Shown piece by piece: positions 34,704-46,604 of a stretch of DNA of 64,000 nt (its first letter is position 1; each line of letters starts with the position of its first letter). Below the pieces are notes generated by a model. It saw only the letters and a program-made list of their open reading frames with translations, was not told the origin of the DNA and searched no databases. The DNA comes from Streptomyces tauricus (GTDB lineage: Bacteria; Actinomycetota; Actinomycetes; Streptomycetales; Streptomycetaceae): NCBI RefSeq assembly GCF_014650955.1, contig NZ_BMVY01000026.1, forward strand, positions 62,001 to 126,000, given 5' to 3'. Position numbers and translations under genes: made by a program.

Positions 34704-35648
34704 ATGGGGCGGCTCGACGGGAGGATCGCGCTGGTCGCGGGCGCCACCCGCGGTGCCGGACGGGCCATGGCGGTCGAGCTGGGCCGCGCGGGGGCCACGG
34801 TGTACGTGACCGGGCGTACGACCCGTGATCAGGTCAGCGAGGTCGGCCGGACCACCGAGACGATCGAGGGGACGGCCGAACTGGTCGACGAGGCCGCCCG
34901 TGCCGCAGGGGGCGCGGGCCGGGGGATCGCCGTCCCCACGGACCACCTGGAACCGGAACAGGTACGCGCGCTGGTCGAGCGCATCGACCGGGAGCAGGGG
35001 CGCCTCGACATCCTCATCAACGACATCTGGGGCGGTGACGTCCACCTCGACTTCACGGTGGAGAAACAGCCCGATATGTGGGACATGGATCTCGCCAAGG
35101 GGCTGCGGATCCTGCGCCTCGGCATCGAGTCGCACCTCGTCACCAGCCATATCGCGCTGCCCCTGCTGGTGCGCAACCCCGGCGGACTGCTCGTCGAGGT
35201 CACGGACGGCACCGAGGAGTACAACCGGCGCTACCGCAAGCCGCTGTACTACGACCTCGCGAAGACGGCCCCGATCCGGATGGCGTACGACCTGGGGGAG
35301 GAGCTGAAGGACCACGGCTGTACGGCGGTCTGCGTCACCCCGGGCTGGCTGCGTTCCGAGGCGATGCTCGACACCGCGTTCAAGGTCACCGAGGAGAACT
35401 GGCGGGACGCCTGCGCGCAGGCGCCGCACTTCGCGATCTCCGAGTCGCCCACGTACATCGGGCGGGCCCTGGTCGCCCTGGCCGCCGACCCGGACGTGGC
35501 CCGCTGGAACGGTCAGTCGCTGTCCAGCGGCGGCCTGGCCCAGGAGTACGGCTTCACGGACGTCGACGGTTCGGTGCCGGACGCGTGGCGCTACCTGCTG
35601 GAAGTGGAGTCGCAGGGCAAGCCGGCGGACGTGACGGGCTACCGCTAG
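34704..35648 (+). CDS. Short-chain dehydrogenase/reductase
   Basis: A 314-residue classical SDR. The cofactor motif GATRGAGRAMA at residues 13-23 and TVYVTGRTTR suggest NADP. The catalytic YxxxK is YDLAK near residue 194. The usual upstream Ser lies in a VEVTDGT context where Thr replaces it. ATG 34704 opens on the first beta strand with GGAG nine bases upstream; ATG 34671 is less likely. It is convergent with the WYL regulator, 24 bp away. Substrate unknown. Confidence 0.9.
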   Translation: MGRLDGRIALVAGATRGAGRAMAVELGRAGATVYVTGRTTRDQVSEVGRTTETIEGTAELVDEAARAAGGAGRGIAVPTDHLEPEQVRALVERIDREQGRLDILINDIWGGDVHLDFTVEKQPDMWDMDLAKGLRILRLGIESHLVTSHIALPLLVRNPGGLLVEVTDGTEEYNRRYRKPLYYDLAKTAPIRMAYDLGEELKDHGCTAVCVTPGWLRSEAMLDTAFKVTEENWRDACAQAPHFAISESPTYIGRALVALAADPDVARWNGQSLSSGGLAQEYGFTDVDGSVPDAWRYLLEVESQGKPADVTGYR

Positions 35649-35672
35649 TCCCCGTCGGTCCCTTGGTGCCCG

Positions 35673-36710
35673 TCAGTCCTTGTCGGTCCGGGTCGCCGCG
35701 TCGAGGTAGTACGCGGCGATCCGGGCGGCTGCGTCGGAGAAACGTTTCCTTAGCTGGGCCGGTTCCAGTACCTCCGCCTCCGGACCGAGGGAGAGGAACT
35801 GCGTGTACGCGACGTCGTACGACTCGACCGGCAGCGTGAGCGTCACCCGGCCCTCGCCGTCGGGCGGGCCTGCCGCGTCCAGGGCCTCCTGTGCCGAGAG
35901 CGGGTCCACGGTGTGCTTCAGCCGGCGCGCGCCCGTCTCGGTGAGGCGCACGACTATGGTCGCGCGCAGGAGCGAGCGCGCGAACTGCTCGGCCTGCTCC
36001 GACCAGAAGCGGGGCAGGTCGAAGCTCTCGTCGCGCTCGAAGCGGTCGGTGCCGGGCTCGGCGGAGGTGAACCGTTCGATGCGATAGACCCGGAAGGGGC
36101 CCGGCTCCGATTCGGCCCCGGCCCTCGATGCCGGCCCGATCACCCTGGCGCACACGTACCAGACGCCGGCTTTGAGGACGAGTCCGTAGGGCTCCAGCTC
36201 GCGCTCCAGCTCCGTCTCCTCGCGCCGGTAGCGCGCGGTGATCCGGCGGTCGTCCCAGACCGCTTCCGCGATCGCGGGCAGCAGCTCGGGGGTCTTCGGC
36301 TCGGCGAACCACGCGGGGGCGTCCAGGTGGAAGCGCTGGGCGGCGGTGCGGGAGGCGTCCTTGAGGGAGGGGAGCAGGGCGGCGGACACCTTCAGCTGAG
36401 CGGCTGACGAAGCGTCCTCCAGGCCCATCTCGCGCAGGGCGCCGGGTACGCCGGAGAGGAACAGGGCCTCCGCCTCGCTGCGGGCGAGGCCTGTCAGCCG
36501 GGTGCGGTAGCCGCCGACGAGGCGGTATCCGCCGGTGCGGCCGCGGTCGGCGTACACCGGGACGCCGGCCTCCGACAGCGCTTGCGCGTCCCGCGTGATC
36601 GTCCGCTCGGACACCTCCAGCTCGCGCGCCAGCTCGGCGGCGGTCATGGAGGGCCGGGACTGCAGGAGCAGCACCATCTTGATGAGCCGGGCAGCGCGCA
36701 TGCGTCCCAT
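35673..36710 (-). CDS. WYL-domain transcriptional regulator (YafY type)
   Basis: A 345-residue regulator. The N-terminal winged helix (residues about 5-60; MTAAELARELEVSERTITRD) is followed by a WYL domain (about 150-250; RYRREETELERELEPYGLVLKAG style core then WYVCAR) and a C-terminal extension (WCX-like). WYL proteins bind nucleic acid or nucleotides as signals. ATG 36710 or the in-frame ATG 36701 both fit. It is followed by a convergent SDR, which could be its target (inference only). Confidence 0.9.
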   Translation of the reverse strand: MGRMRAARLIKMVLLLQSRPSMTAAELARELEVSERTITRDAQALSEAGVPVYADRGRTGGYRLVGGYRTRLTGLARSEAEALFLSGVPGALREMGLEDASSAAQLKVSAALLPSLKDASRTAAQRFHLDAPAWFAEPKTPELLPAIAEAVWDDRRITARYRREETELERELEPYGLVLKAGVWYVCARVIGPASRAGAESEPGPFRVYRIERFTSAEPGTDRFERDESFDLPRFWSEQAEQFARSLLRATIVVRLTETGARRLKHTVDPLSAQEALDAAGPPDGEGRVTLTLPVESYDVAYTQFLSLGPEAEVLEPAQLRKRFSDAAARIAAYYLDAATRTDKD

Positions 36711-36820
36711 GATGCAGGTGGCTCCGCCGAGGGGACGGGCGGGGTCGCCTGCGCCGAGCTCGGCTGCGGCGGGCTCGGCGGCGGGGGCGCACTGTCGAGT
36801 GCGGCGCAGTGGTGGTGGGC

Positions 36821-37140
36821 CGCGCAGTTCCCCGCGCCCCCAAAGACGAAAAGCAGGGGCGCAGCCCCGCTTTTCAGGGGCGCGGGGAACGGCGCGGCCA
36901 GCGCTCACGGCCCGCACCTGACGACCGACCTGTTCTTGGGGGCGCGGGGAACGGCGCGGCCAGCTGCTACGGCCCGCACCAGGCAGCCGGCCTGCTTTTA
37001 GGGGCGCGGGGAACGGCGCGAGCAACCACGTACGACCCGCACCCGACGGCTGGCCTGGTTGCGGTGCCGCGGGCCCGGCCACCCGCATGCGGCCCGCGCC
37101 AGACAGCCGGCCGGTTTTCAGGGGCGCGGGGAACTGCGCA
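36821..37140. repeat. Family A repeats in long tandem units, five copies
   Basis: In the 512-bp gap between the WYL gene start and the aceE stop. One reverse core lies at 36821-36840. Forward cores lie at about 36876, 36938, 37000 and 37120. The first three forward copies are spaced about 62 bp and share the linker (GGCCCGCACC, then GCCGGCCTG), so the repeating unit is longer than the core. No gene is seen. Confidence 0.85.
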
Positions 37141-37222
37141 ATCGCCACGGCGGTGCCGCAGCGCGCATGCCTCCGCCCTCCCGCAGGCCGTGGAGCGGCT
37201 GCGGAAGGGCGGAGGGAGGTAA

Positions 37223-39928
37223 CTACAGGCCGTACCGCGCGCGTGCTTCCTTCACCGCGGACGCCGGCACCTCGCCCCGCCGCGCGAGCTGCGCGAGCGC
37301 CGCGACGACGATCGACTGCGCGTCGACACCGAAGTGCCGCCGCGCCGCCGCACGCGTGTCGGAGAGACCGAACCCGTCCGCGCCGAGCGACGAGTAGTCC
37401 TGCTCGACCCACTGCGCGATCTGGTCCGGCACCTGCCGCATGTAGTCGGAGACGGCCAGCACCGGCCCCTCCGCCCCCTGCAGCGCCTGCCGCAGGAACG
37501 GCACCCGCTCCTCACCGCGCAGCAGCGCCGCGTCGGCCTCCAGCGCGTCCCGCCGCAGCTCGGTCCAGGACGTGGCGGACCAGACGTCCGCGGCCACACC
37601 CCACTCCTCGGCGAGCAGCTTCTGCGCCTCCAGGACCCAGTGGATCGCCGTGCCGGAGCCCAGCAGCTGGATCCGCGCGGCGTTGGCGGCGTTGACCTGG
37701 ACGCCCGCCGACTCCGCCGTGTTGAAGCGGTACAGGCCCTTGACGATGCCCTCGTCGATACCGAGCCCCGACGGCTTCGCGGGCTGCGGGATCGGCTCGT
37801 TGTAGACGGTGAGGTAGTAGAAGACGTTCTGGTCCTCACCCGGAGCCGCCTCGCCGTACATCCGGCGCAGACCGTCCTTGACGATCGTCGCGACCTCGTA
37901 CGCGAACGCCGGGTCGTACGACAGCGCCGCCGGGTTCGTCGCCGCGATGACCGGCGAGTGCCCGTCCGCGTGCTGCAGACCCTCGCCCGTCAGCGTCGTA
38001 CGGCCCGCCGTGGCGCCGACGAGGAAGCCGCGGCCCAGCTGGTCGCCGAGCTGCCACATCTGGTCGGCCGTACGCTGCCAGCCGAACATCGAGTAGAAGA
38101 TGTAGAACGGGATCATCGCTTCGCCGTGCGTGCTGTACGCGGTGGACGCGGCGATGAAGTCCGCCATGGAGCCGGCCTCGGTGATCCCCTCGTTGAGGAT
38201 CTGGCCGTCCTTGGCCTCCTTGTAGTACATGAGCTGGTCACGGTCGACCGGCTCGTACGTCTGGCCCTTGGGGGAGTAGATCCCGAGCGACGGGAACAGG
38301 CTCTCCATGCCGAAGGTACGCGCCTCGTCGGGGACGATCGGCACCCAGCGCTTCCCGGACGTCTTGTCGCGGACCAGGTCCTTGACCAGGCGTACGAAGG
38401 CCATGGTCGTCGCGACGTTCTGCGAGCCGGAGCCCTTGTCGAAGGCCGCGAACGCCTTGTCGGCGGGGGCGGGAAGGGGCGCCAGCGGCTGCGTACGGCG
38501 GGCCGGGGCCGGGCCGCCGAGGGCCGCGCGGCGCTCCTGGAGGTAGCGGACCTCGGGGGAGTCGGCGCCGGGGTGGCCGTAGGGGACCACGCCGTCGACG
38601 AAGTCGCTGTCCTTGATCGGCAGTTCGAGCAGATCACGCATCTGCTTGAACTCGTCCGTCGACAGCTTCTTCATCTGGTGGTTGGCGTTCTTGGACGCGA
38701 AGCCCGCACCGAGGGTGTGACCCTTGACCGTCTGGGCCAGGATGACCGTCGGAGCGCCCTTGTGCTCGACGGCGGCCTTGTACGCCGCGTACACCTTGCG
38801 CGCCTCGTGACCACCGCGGGAGAGGTGGAAACACTCCAGGATCTTGTCGTCGCTCAGCAGCTTCGCCAGCTCGACGAGTGCGGGGTCCGAGCCGAAGAAG
38901 TCCTGGCGGATGTAGGCGGCGTCACGGGTCTGGTACGTCTGGACCTGTGCGTCCGGGACCTGACGCAGACGGCGGACGAGTGCGCCGGTGGTGTCCAGCT
39001 GGAACAGCTCGTCCCAGGCGTTGCCCCACAGCGACTTGACGACGTTCCAGCCTGCGCCGCGGAACTGGGCCTCCAGCTCCTGCACGATCTTGAAGTTCGC
39101 GCGGACCGGACCGTCGAGGCGCTGCAGGTTGCAGTTGATGACGAAGGTCAGGTTGTCCAGGCCCTCGCGGGAGGCGAGTGCGAGTGCCGCCGTCGACTCG
39201 GGCTCGTCCATCTCGCCGTCACCGAGGAACGCCCACACGTGGGACGCCGAGACGTCCTTGATGTTGCGGTTGGTGAGGTAGCGGTTGAAGCGCGCCTGGT
39301 AGATCGCGGAGAGCGGGCCGAGGCCCATCGACACCGTCGGGAACTCCCACAGCCAGGGCAGACGCCGCGGGTGCGGGTACGACGGGAGGCCGTTGCCGCC
39401 CGCCTCCTGGCGGAAGTTGTCGAGGTGCGCCTCGGTGAGGCGGCCGTCGAGGAAGGCGCGGGCGTAGATGCCGGGGGAGGCGTGGCCCTGGATGTAGAGC
39501 TGGTCGCCGGACCCGTCGGCCTCCTTGCCCTTGAAGAAGTGGTTGAAGCCGGTCTCGTAGAGCCAGGCCGCGGAGGCGAAGGTGGCGATGTGGCCGCCGA
39601 CGCCGTGTTTCGCGCCGCGGGTCACCATCGCGGCCGCGTTCCAGCGGTTCCACGCCGTGATCCGGCGCTCCATCTCCTCGTCACCGTCCACGGTGGGCTC
39701 GGCGGCGGTCGGGATGGTGTTGACGTAGTCGGTCTCAAGCAGCTTGGGCAGCGCGAGTCCGTTGCCCTCGGCGCGCTCCAGCGTGCGTCGCATCAGATAC
39801 GCGGCACGGTGCGGCCCGGCCGCCTTGGTGACGGCGTCGAGCGAGGCCTGCCATTCGGCGGTCTCCTCGGGGTCGCGGTCCGGGAGCTGGTCGAGCTCGC
39901 TCGGCTGGATAGCGGTGGGGTCGGTCAT
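37223..39928 (-). CDS. aceE: Pyruvate dehydrogenase E1, homodimeric type
   Basis: Thiamine-diphosphate enzyme that decarboxylates pyruvate and acylates the lipoyl group of E2. 901 residues in one chain is the actinomycete/enterobacterial homodimeric type. The ThDP motif GDGEMDEPES...NCNLQ lies near residue 235, with the HPRRLPWLWEFPTVSMG substrate-channel region before it. The C-terminal transketolase-like domain ends at 37223. The ATG at 39928 follows GGAAGGCGG. A 17-bp palindrome sits about 125 bp upstream and a GntR regulator gene follows upstream on the same strand. It functions with SucB and Lpd encoded at 41-45 kb. Confidence 0.97.
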   Translation of the reverse strand: MTDPTAIQPSELDQLPDRDPEETAEWQASLDAVTKAAGPHRAAYLMRRTLERAEGNGLALPKLLETDYVNTIPTAAEPTVDGDEEMERRITAWNRWNAAAMVTRGAKHGVGGHIATFASAAWLYETGFNHFFKGKEADGSGDQLYIQGHASPGIYARAFLDGRLTEAHLDNFRQEAGGNGLPSYPHPRRLPWLWEFPTVSMGLGPLSAIYQARFNRYLTNRNIKDVSASHVWAFLGDGEMDEPESTAALALASREGLDNLTFVINCNLQRLDGPVRANFKIVQELEAQFRGAGWNVVKSLWGNAWDELFQLDTTGALVRRLRQVPDAQVQTYQTRDAAYIRQDFFGSDPALVELAKLLSDDKILECFHLSRGGHEARKVYAAYKAAVEHKGAPTVILAQTVKGHTLGAGFASKNANHQMKKLSTDEFKQMRDLLELPIKDSDFVDGVVPYGHPGADSPEVRYLQERRAALGGPAPARRTQPLAPLPAPADKAFAAFDKGSGSQNVATTMAFVRLVKDLVRDKTSGKRWVPIVPDEARTFGMESLFPSLGIYSPKGQTYEPVDRDQLMYYKEAKDGQILNEGITEAGSMADFIAASTAYSTHGEAMIPFYIFYSMFGWQRTADQMWQLGDQLGRGFLVGATAGRTTLTGEGLQHADGHSPVIAATNPAALSYDPAFAYEVATIVKDGLRRMYGEAAPGEDQNVFYYLTVYNEPIPQPAKPSGLGIDEGIVKGLYRFNTAESAGVQVNAANAARIQLLGSGTAIHWVLEAQKLLAEEWGVAADVWSATSWTELRRDALEADAALLRGEERVPFLRQALQGAEGPVLAVSDYMRQVPDQIAQWVEQDYSSLGADGFGLSDTRAAARRHFGVDAQSIVVAALAQLARRGEVPASAVKEARARYGL

Positions 39929-40053
39929 TGCGCCGCCTTCCGGATGCGGAGGGGGTTCCCTCGTCGGCAAGGGGTGTGTCGGGGGATGCCCTTGGTCTTT
40001 GGCAGGACAGGGCGGCGGGCTCTGGTGGGAGCCCGCCGATGACTGTAACTCGC

Positions 40054-40070
40054 TGATCGATGATCGATCA
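40054..40070. promoter_or_regulatory. 17-bp palindrome upstream of aceE, candidate operator
   Basis: TGATCGAT-G-ATCGATCA, perfect around a central G, in the 296-bp aceE leader (which otherwise shows no gene). A related TGATCGATCA lies upstream of lpd at 44836. The GntR regulator encoded next door is the natural candidate binder (inference). Confidence 0.5.
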
Positions 40071-40224
40071 AAGGGTTGAAGGGCAAAACCTCTTGATCAC
40101 GAGAAAGTAGGCACGCGGTGCCTTCGCTGTGGGCACGGGGTGCCTTGTTTTCGCAGGTGAGGCGGCTGTCGGTGCCTCACGGGAGTACTTATGAGCGGGG
40201 TCGCGCTCCGCTGGTCCGGCGCGG

Positions 40225-40866
40225 TTACGAGACGGCCTCGTCGCCCGTCCTGGGGGCGCACCCCAGCACATGTGCCTTCACCAGCTCCGCGATCAGCGGG
40301 TCCCGGCGCCGGAACGCCTCCACCAGCGCCTCGTGCTCCTCCGCGTACGACTGCTGGACCGTGCCCAGCCAGCGGATCGACAGGGCCGTGAAGACCTCGA
40401 TGCCCAGGCCCTCCCAGGTGTGCAGCAGCACGCTGTTGCCCGCGGCCCGTACCAGCTCGCGGTGGAAGGCCACCGTGTGGCGGACCTGGCCCGTGCCGTC
40501 CGCCCTGCGGTCGGCCTCGTACAGGGCGGCGACGTGCGGCTCCAGGGTCGAGCAGTCGGCCGCGAGACGCTCGGCCGCCAGCTCGGCGGCGATGGCCTCC
40601 AGGCCGGCCCGGACGGGGTAGCTCTCCTCCAGGTCGGCCGCGGTCAGATTGCGTACGCGTACGCCCTTGTTCGGGGCCGACTCGATCAGCCGCAGCGACT
40701 CCAGCTCGCGCAGGGCCTCCCGTACGGGGGTCTGGCTGACCTCCAGCTCCGTGGCGATCCGGCGCTCCACGATCCGCTCGCCCGGCTTCCAGCGCCCGCT
40801 GACGATCCCCTCCACGATGTGCTCGCGGATCTGCTCGCGGAGCGAGTGGACGACGGGCGCGGTCAT
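40225..40866 (-). CDS. GntR (FadR subfamily) transcriptional regulator
   Basis: A 213-residue regulator. The winged helix (residues about 8-70; ERIVERRIATELEVSQTPVR, then ESLRLIESAPNKGVRV) is followed by an all-helical FCD effector domain with candidate metal-binding His (TVAFHRELVRAAGN). FadR-type proteins such as PdhR sense small carboxylates. Its position immediately before aceE suggests control of pyruvate dehydrogenase. ATG 40866 follows GAAGGAG by seven bases. Effector unknown. Confidence 0.92.
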   Translation of the reverse strand: MTAPVVHSLREQIREHIVEGIVSGRWKPGERIVERRIATELEVSQTPVREALRELESLRLIESAPNKGVRVRNLTAADLEESYPVRAGLEAIAAELAAERLAADCSTLEPHVAALYEADRRADGTGQVRHTVAFHRELVRAAGNSVLLHTWEGLGIEVFTALSIRWLGTVQQSYAEEHEALVEAFRRRDPLIAELVKAHVLGCAPRTGDEAVS

Positions 40867-40995
40867 GGAGGGCTCCTTCGTTTTGACCTTTAGACAATAA
40901 GGCCGTGTGCCTGTGGGGGAGGGGTGCGCGGGGTGCTTTGACGCAGGTGAGATGAGCCACGGCGCTCCGCTGGGGTTGGCCGGGCGGGGGCGTAC

Positions 40996-41198
40996 GCGCA
41001 GTTCCCCGCGCCCCTGGAGAGCGGGACGGGGCCGTCCCGGCGGGCCACGCGGCTCCCGCGCCCCTGAAGAGCGGGCCGAGTCTCGGCTCGCTCCTTTGCC
41101 AGGTGCGGCTGGGCGAGGTGGGCCGCGCAGTTCCCCGCGCCCCTCGGAAGCGGGGCTGCGCCCCGGCTTCCGTCTTTGAGGGGCGCGGGGAACTGCGC
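40996..41198. repeat. Family A repeats, two reverse and one forward copy
   Basis: Between the GntR gene and the sucB terminator. Reverse cores lie at 40996-41015 and 41122-41144, a degenerate piece near 41055, and a forward core at 41179-41198. The last two are separated by about 35 bp of self-complementary C/G-rich DNA and can form a long hairpin. Confidence 0.85.
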
Positions 41199-41279
41199 GA
41201 ACGGTTCCACCGACCCACGCCCACCCCGCACACCGCCGAGCCACAGCCCCGCCCTCCCCCAGGGGCGCGGCAACGCGAA

Positions 41280-41313
41280 GGTGCCCCCGTCCGGCGAGCC
41301 GGACAGGGGCACC
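41280..41313 (-). terminator. Hairpin terminator after sucB
   Basis: GGTGCCCCCGTCCGGC pairs with GCCGGACAGGGGCACC around a short loop, with one mismatch. It lies 27 bp beyond the sucB stop and is followed (minus-strand sense) by the family A block. Confidence 0.75.
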
Positions 41314-41340
41314 TCGTTGTGCACTACAGGGGCGCGGAGC

Positions 41341-43218
<1,878 letters not shown>

Positions 43219-43285
43219 GGTTTCGGTTGCTCCTTACGAATTGCGGAAGTCTGTGTCGTCGCGTCGTGAGTTGACCGAGGGTCGG

Positions 43286-44674
43286 TCAGTCGTGCGAGTG
43301 CAGCGGCTTGCCCGCCAGCGCGAGGTGGGCCTCGCCCATCGCCTCGTTCTGCGTCGGGTGAGCGTGGATGAGCTGCGCCACCTCGGCGGGCAGCGCCTCC
43401 CAGTTGTAGATCAGCTGGGCTTCGCCCACCTGCTCGCCCATGCGGTCGCCGACCATGTGGACGCCGACCACGGCACCGTCCTTGACCTGGACGAGCTTGA
43501 TCTCGCCCGCGGTCTTGAGGATCTTGCTCTTGCCGTTGCCCGCGAGGTTGTACTTCAGAGCGACGACCTTGTCCGCACCGTAGATCTCCTTGGCCTTGGC
43601 CTCGGTGATACCCACGGAGGCGACCTCCGGGTGGCAGTACGTCACCCGGGGCACGCCGTCGTAGTCGATCGGGACGGTCTTGAGACCGGCCAGACGCTCC
43701 GCCACCAGGATGCCCTCGGCGAAGCCGACGTGCGCGAGCTGGAGCGTCGGGACCAGGTCGCCCACGGCCGAGATGGTCGGCACGTTGGTGCGCATGTACT
43801 CGTCGACCAGGACGTAACCGCGGTCCGTCGCGACGCCCTGCTCCTCGTAACCGAGACCGGCGGAGACCGGGCCGCGGCCGATGGCGACCAGGAGGATCTC
43901 CGCCTCGAAGGTCTTGCCGTCGGCGAGGGTCACGCGGACGCCGTCCTGCGTGTACTCGGCCTTGTCGAAGAACGTGCCGAGGTTGAACTTGATGCCGCGC
44001 TTGCGGAACGCGCGCTCAAGAAGCTTGGAGCTGTTCTCGTCCTCGACCGGGACGAGGTGCTTGAGGCCCTCGATCACGGTGACGTCGGTGCCGAACGACT
44101 TCCACGCCGAGGCGAACTCGACGCCGATGACACCGCCGCCCAGCACGATCGCGGACTGCGGGACGCGGTCCAGCGTCAGCGCGTGGTCCGAGGAGATGAT
44201 GCGGTTGCCGTCGATGTCCAGGCCCGGCAGCGACTTCGGCACGGAGCCGGTCGCCAGGAGCACGTGACGGCCCTCCACGCGCCGCCCGCCGACGTCCACG
44301 GAGGTGGGGGACGAAAGCCGGCCCTCACCCTCGATGTACGTCACCTTGCGGGAGGCCACGAGGCCCTGCAGGCCCTTGTACAGGCCGCTGATCACGTCGT
44401 CCTTGTACTTGTGGACGGCGGCGATGTCGATGCCCTCGAAGGTGGCCTTGACACCGAACTGCTCGCTCTCGCGTGCCTGGTCGGCGATCTCGCCGGCGTG
44501 CAGCAGGGCCTTGGTGGGAATGCAGCCGTTGTGCAGGCAGGTGCCGCCGAGCTTGTTCTTCTCGATCAGGGCGACGTCCAGGCCCAACTGCGCTCCGCGC
44601 AGGGCCGCGGCGTAGCCGCCGCTACCACCGCCGAGGATCACTAGGTCGAAAACGGTGCTGGCGTCGTTCGCCAC
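43286..44674 (-). CDS. lpdA: Dihydrolipoyl dehydrogenase (E3)
   Basis: FAD enzyme that reoxidises dihydrolipoyl groups with NAD. 462 residues. N-terminal FAD motif LGGGSGGYAAA, redox-active Cys pair in GGTCLHNGCIPTK, NAD motif VLGGGVIGVEFAS, and the C-terminal His-Glu pair HAHPTQNEAMGE are all intact. The GTG at 44674 follows GGAGG by six bases. The order lpd then sucB on this strand fits a complex operon. A TGATCGATCA site lies about 160 bp upstream. Confidence 0.97.
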   Translation of the reverse strand: MANDASTVFDLVILGGGSGGYAAALRGAQLGLDVALIEKNKLGGTCLHNGCIPTKALLHAGEIADQARESEQFGVKATFEGIDIAAVHKYKDDVISGLYKGLQGLVASRKVTYIEGEGRLSSPTSVDVGGRRVEGRHVLLATGSVPKSLPGLDIDGNRIISSDHALTLDRVPQSAIVLGGGVIGVEFASAWKSFGTDVTVIEGLKHLVPVEDENSSKLLERAFRKRGIKFNLGTFFDKAEYTQDGVRVTLADGKTFEAEILLVAIGRGPVSAGLGYEEQGVATDRGYVLVDEYMRTNVPTISAVGDLVPTLQLAHVGFAEGILVAERLAGLKTVPIDYDGVPRVTYCHPEVASVGITEAKAKEIYGADKVVALKYNLAGNGKSKILKTAGEIKLVQVKDGAVVGVHMVGDRMGEQVGEAQLIYNWEALPAEVAQLIHAHPTQNEAMGEAHLALAGKPLHSHD

Positions 44675-44835
44675 GTCACGTCCTCCATGCATGTGCGCCG
44701 GCGCCGGTCTTCAGTGACCGGGCGGCGGCTGGTGTGGCCGCTCTTTCTTCGGCCCTGAGGTGGGCCCTGTCCTGCCGAGCCCATCTTCGCACCTGTCGAC
44801 GACAGGCGGGACGCCGGGCTGCGCTGTGGGACGTC

Positions 44836-44845
44836 TGATCGATCA
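44836..44845. promoter_or_regulatory. TGATCGATCA palindrome upstream of lpd
   Basis: A 10-bp perfect palindrome between pepA (stop 44958) and lpd (start 44674), identical to the right part of the palindrome before aceE. A lone, degenerate family A core lies beside it at about 44868-44890. The 283-bp gap holds nothing else recognisable. Confidence 0.4.
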
Positions 44846-44957
44846 CACGGAGCCCCCGCGCCCCCTCAAGGGCGCGGGGAACCGTGCGACCGGCCCCCGA
44901 CGGCCCGCACCCGCCGTACGACAGGTGCGGGCCGAGTTCCGTCGGGTCGGGCGGGCG

Positions 44958-46499
44958 TCAGCCCAGATCCCCCGCGGCGGTCAGCTCGGCGAGCCGGACC
45001 AACGTACGCACGGCGGACCCCGTACCACCCTTGGGTGTGTACCCGAACGGCCCCTGCTCGTTGAACGCGGGCCCGGCGATGTCGAGGTGCGCCCAGGTGA
45101 TGCCCTCGCCCACGAACTCCTTCAGGAAGAGCCCGGCCACCAGGCCGCCGCCGTACCGCTCGCCCATGTTGGCGATGTCGGCGGTCGGGGAGTCCATCCC
45201 CTTCTTCAGGTGGTCCGGCAGCGGCATCGGCCAGGCAGCCTCGCCGACCTCCTCGGCGGCCTCGTGCACTGCGGAGCGGAACGCGTCGTCGTTGGCCATG
45301 ATCCCGAACGTGCGGTTGCCGAGCGCCAGCATCATCGCGCCGGTCAGGGTCGCCACGTCGACGATCGCGTCGGGCTTCTCCTCGGACGCCTTGGCGAGCG
45401 CGTCGGCGAGCACGAGCCGGCCCTCGGCGTCGGTGTTGAGGACCTCGACGGTCTTGCCGCTGTACATGCGCAGCACGTCGCCCGGACGGGTCGCGGAGCC
45501 GGAGGGCATGTTCTCGGCCAGCGCGAGCCAGCCGGTCACGTTGACCTCCAGGCCGAGACGCGCGGCCGCGACCACGGCCGCGAAGACCGCCGCCGCACCG
45601 CTCATGTCGCACTTCATCGTCTCGTTGTGCCCGGCGGGCTTGAGCGAGATACCGCCCGAGTCGTACGTGATGCCCTTGCCGATGAAGGCGAGGTGCTTCT
45701 TCGCCTTGGAGGAGGTGTACGAGAGCTTCACCAGCCGGGGCGCGGACGCGGAACCGGCGCCGACGCCGAGAATGCCGCCGTACCCGCCCTTGGCGAGCGC
45801 CTTCTCGTCGAGCACCTGCACCTTGATGCCGTGCTCCTTGGCCGCGGCCTGCGCGACAGCGGCGAAGGCCTCCGGGTTCAGGTCGTTCGGCGGGGTGTTG
45901 ATGAGGTCACGGGCGCGGTTCAGCTCCTCGGACACGGCCGTGGCGCGCTCGACCGCCGCCTTGAACGCCTTGTCACGGGACTTGCCGCCGAGCAGCGTGG
46001 CCTCGACGAGCGGGGCCTTGCCGTTCTTGGCGCCGTTCCCGTCCTTGGCGGACTCCTTGTACGTGTCGAAGGCGTACGCGCCCAGCAGTACGCCCTCGCC
46101 GATGGCACCCGCGTCGGCGGCGTCCGAGACCGGCAGCGCGAACGCGGCCTTCTTGGTGCCTGCCAGGGCGCGGGCGGCGACACCGGCGGCGCGGCGCAGC
46201 GTCTCCGCGGAGAAGGAGCCGTCCTTCTCCGGGAGGGCACCGAGGCCGACCGCCACGACGAGCGGTGCCTTGAAGCCGGAAGGTGCCGGCAGCTTCGTCA
46301 CCTCGCCCTCGCCGCCCGAGGCGCCGAGGGTCTCCAGAACGCCGGCGAGCCTGCCGTCGTACGCCTTGTCCACGGCTTCGGCGCCCGGTGCGACCACCAG
46401 GTCCCCGGACTTGGACCCGGTGACCTTGGCGACACCGACGACGATCGCGTCGGTGCGCAGACCGGGCGCCGCGGCGGTGCTGAGAGTGAGAGCAGTCAC
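44958..46499 (-). CDS. pepA: Leucyl aminopeptidase (M17 family)
   Basis: A 513-residue cytosolic zinc/manganese aminopeptidase removing N-terminal residues from peptides. The C-terminal catalytic domain shows the M17 signature NTDAEGRLVLADAL and the metal/Lys region GKGITYDSGGISLKP. The N-terminal macro-like domain is present and of normal length. GTG start at 46499. Upstream lies a family B palindrome, downstream lpd; whether it is cotranscribed with lpd is unclear. Confidence 0.96.
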   Translation of the reverse strand: MTALTLSTAAAPGLRTDAIVVGVAKVTGSKSGDLVVAPGAEAVDKAYDGRLAGVLETLGASGGEGEVTKLPAPSGFKAPLVVAVGLGALPEKDGSFSAETLRRAAGVAARALAGTKKAAFALPVSDAADAGAIGEGVLLGAYAFDTYKESAKDGNGAKNGKAPLVEATLLGGKSRDKAFKAAVERATAVSEELNRARDLINTPPNDLNPEAFAAVAQAAAKEHGIKVQVLDEKALAKGGYGGILGVGAGSASAPRLVKLSYTSSKAKKHLAFIGKGITYDSGGISLKPAGHNETMKCDMSGAAAVFAAVVAAARLGLEVNVTGWLALAENMPSGSATRPGDVLRMYSGKTVEVLNTDAEGRLVLADALAKASEEKPDAIVDVATLTGAMMLALGNRTFGIMANDDAFRSAVHEAAEEVGEAAWPMPLPDHLKKGMDSPTADIANMGERYGGGLVAGLFLKEFVGEGITWAHLDIAGPAFNEQGPFGYTPKGGTGSAVRTLVRLAELTAAGDLG

Positions 46500-46604
46500 G
46501 GTGGTGAAATCTCGCTTCCGTTGAGTTGCTGTGGCCGGCGGGGGTGAGGTCGGCCCGGGGGTTGGAATCCCGACCCCGAGCCTACGCGCGGTGCGAAGTT
46601 TCGC

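Noticed and set aside
37334..40042. 902-residue plus-strand frame opposite aceE
   Set aside because: Antisense shadow of aceE, with no domain pattern and a composition typical of reversed GC-rich codons.
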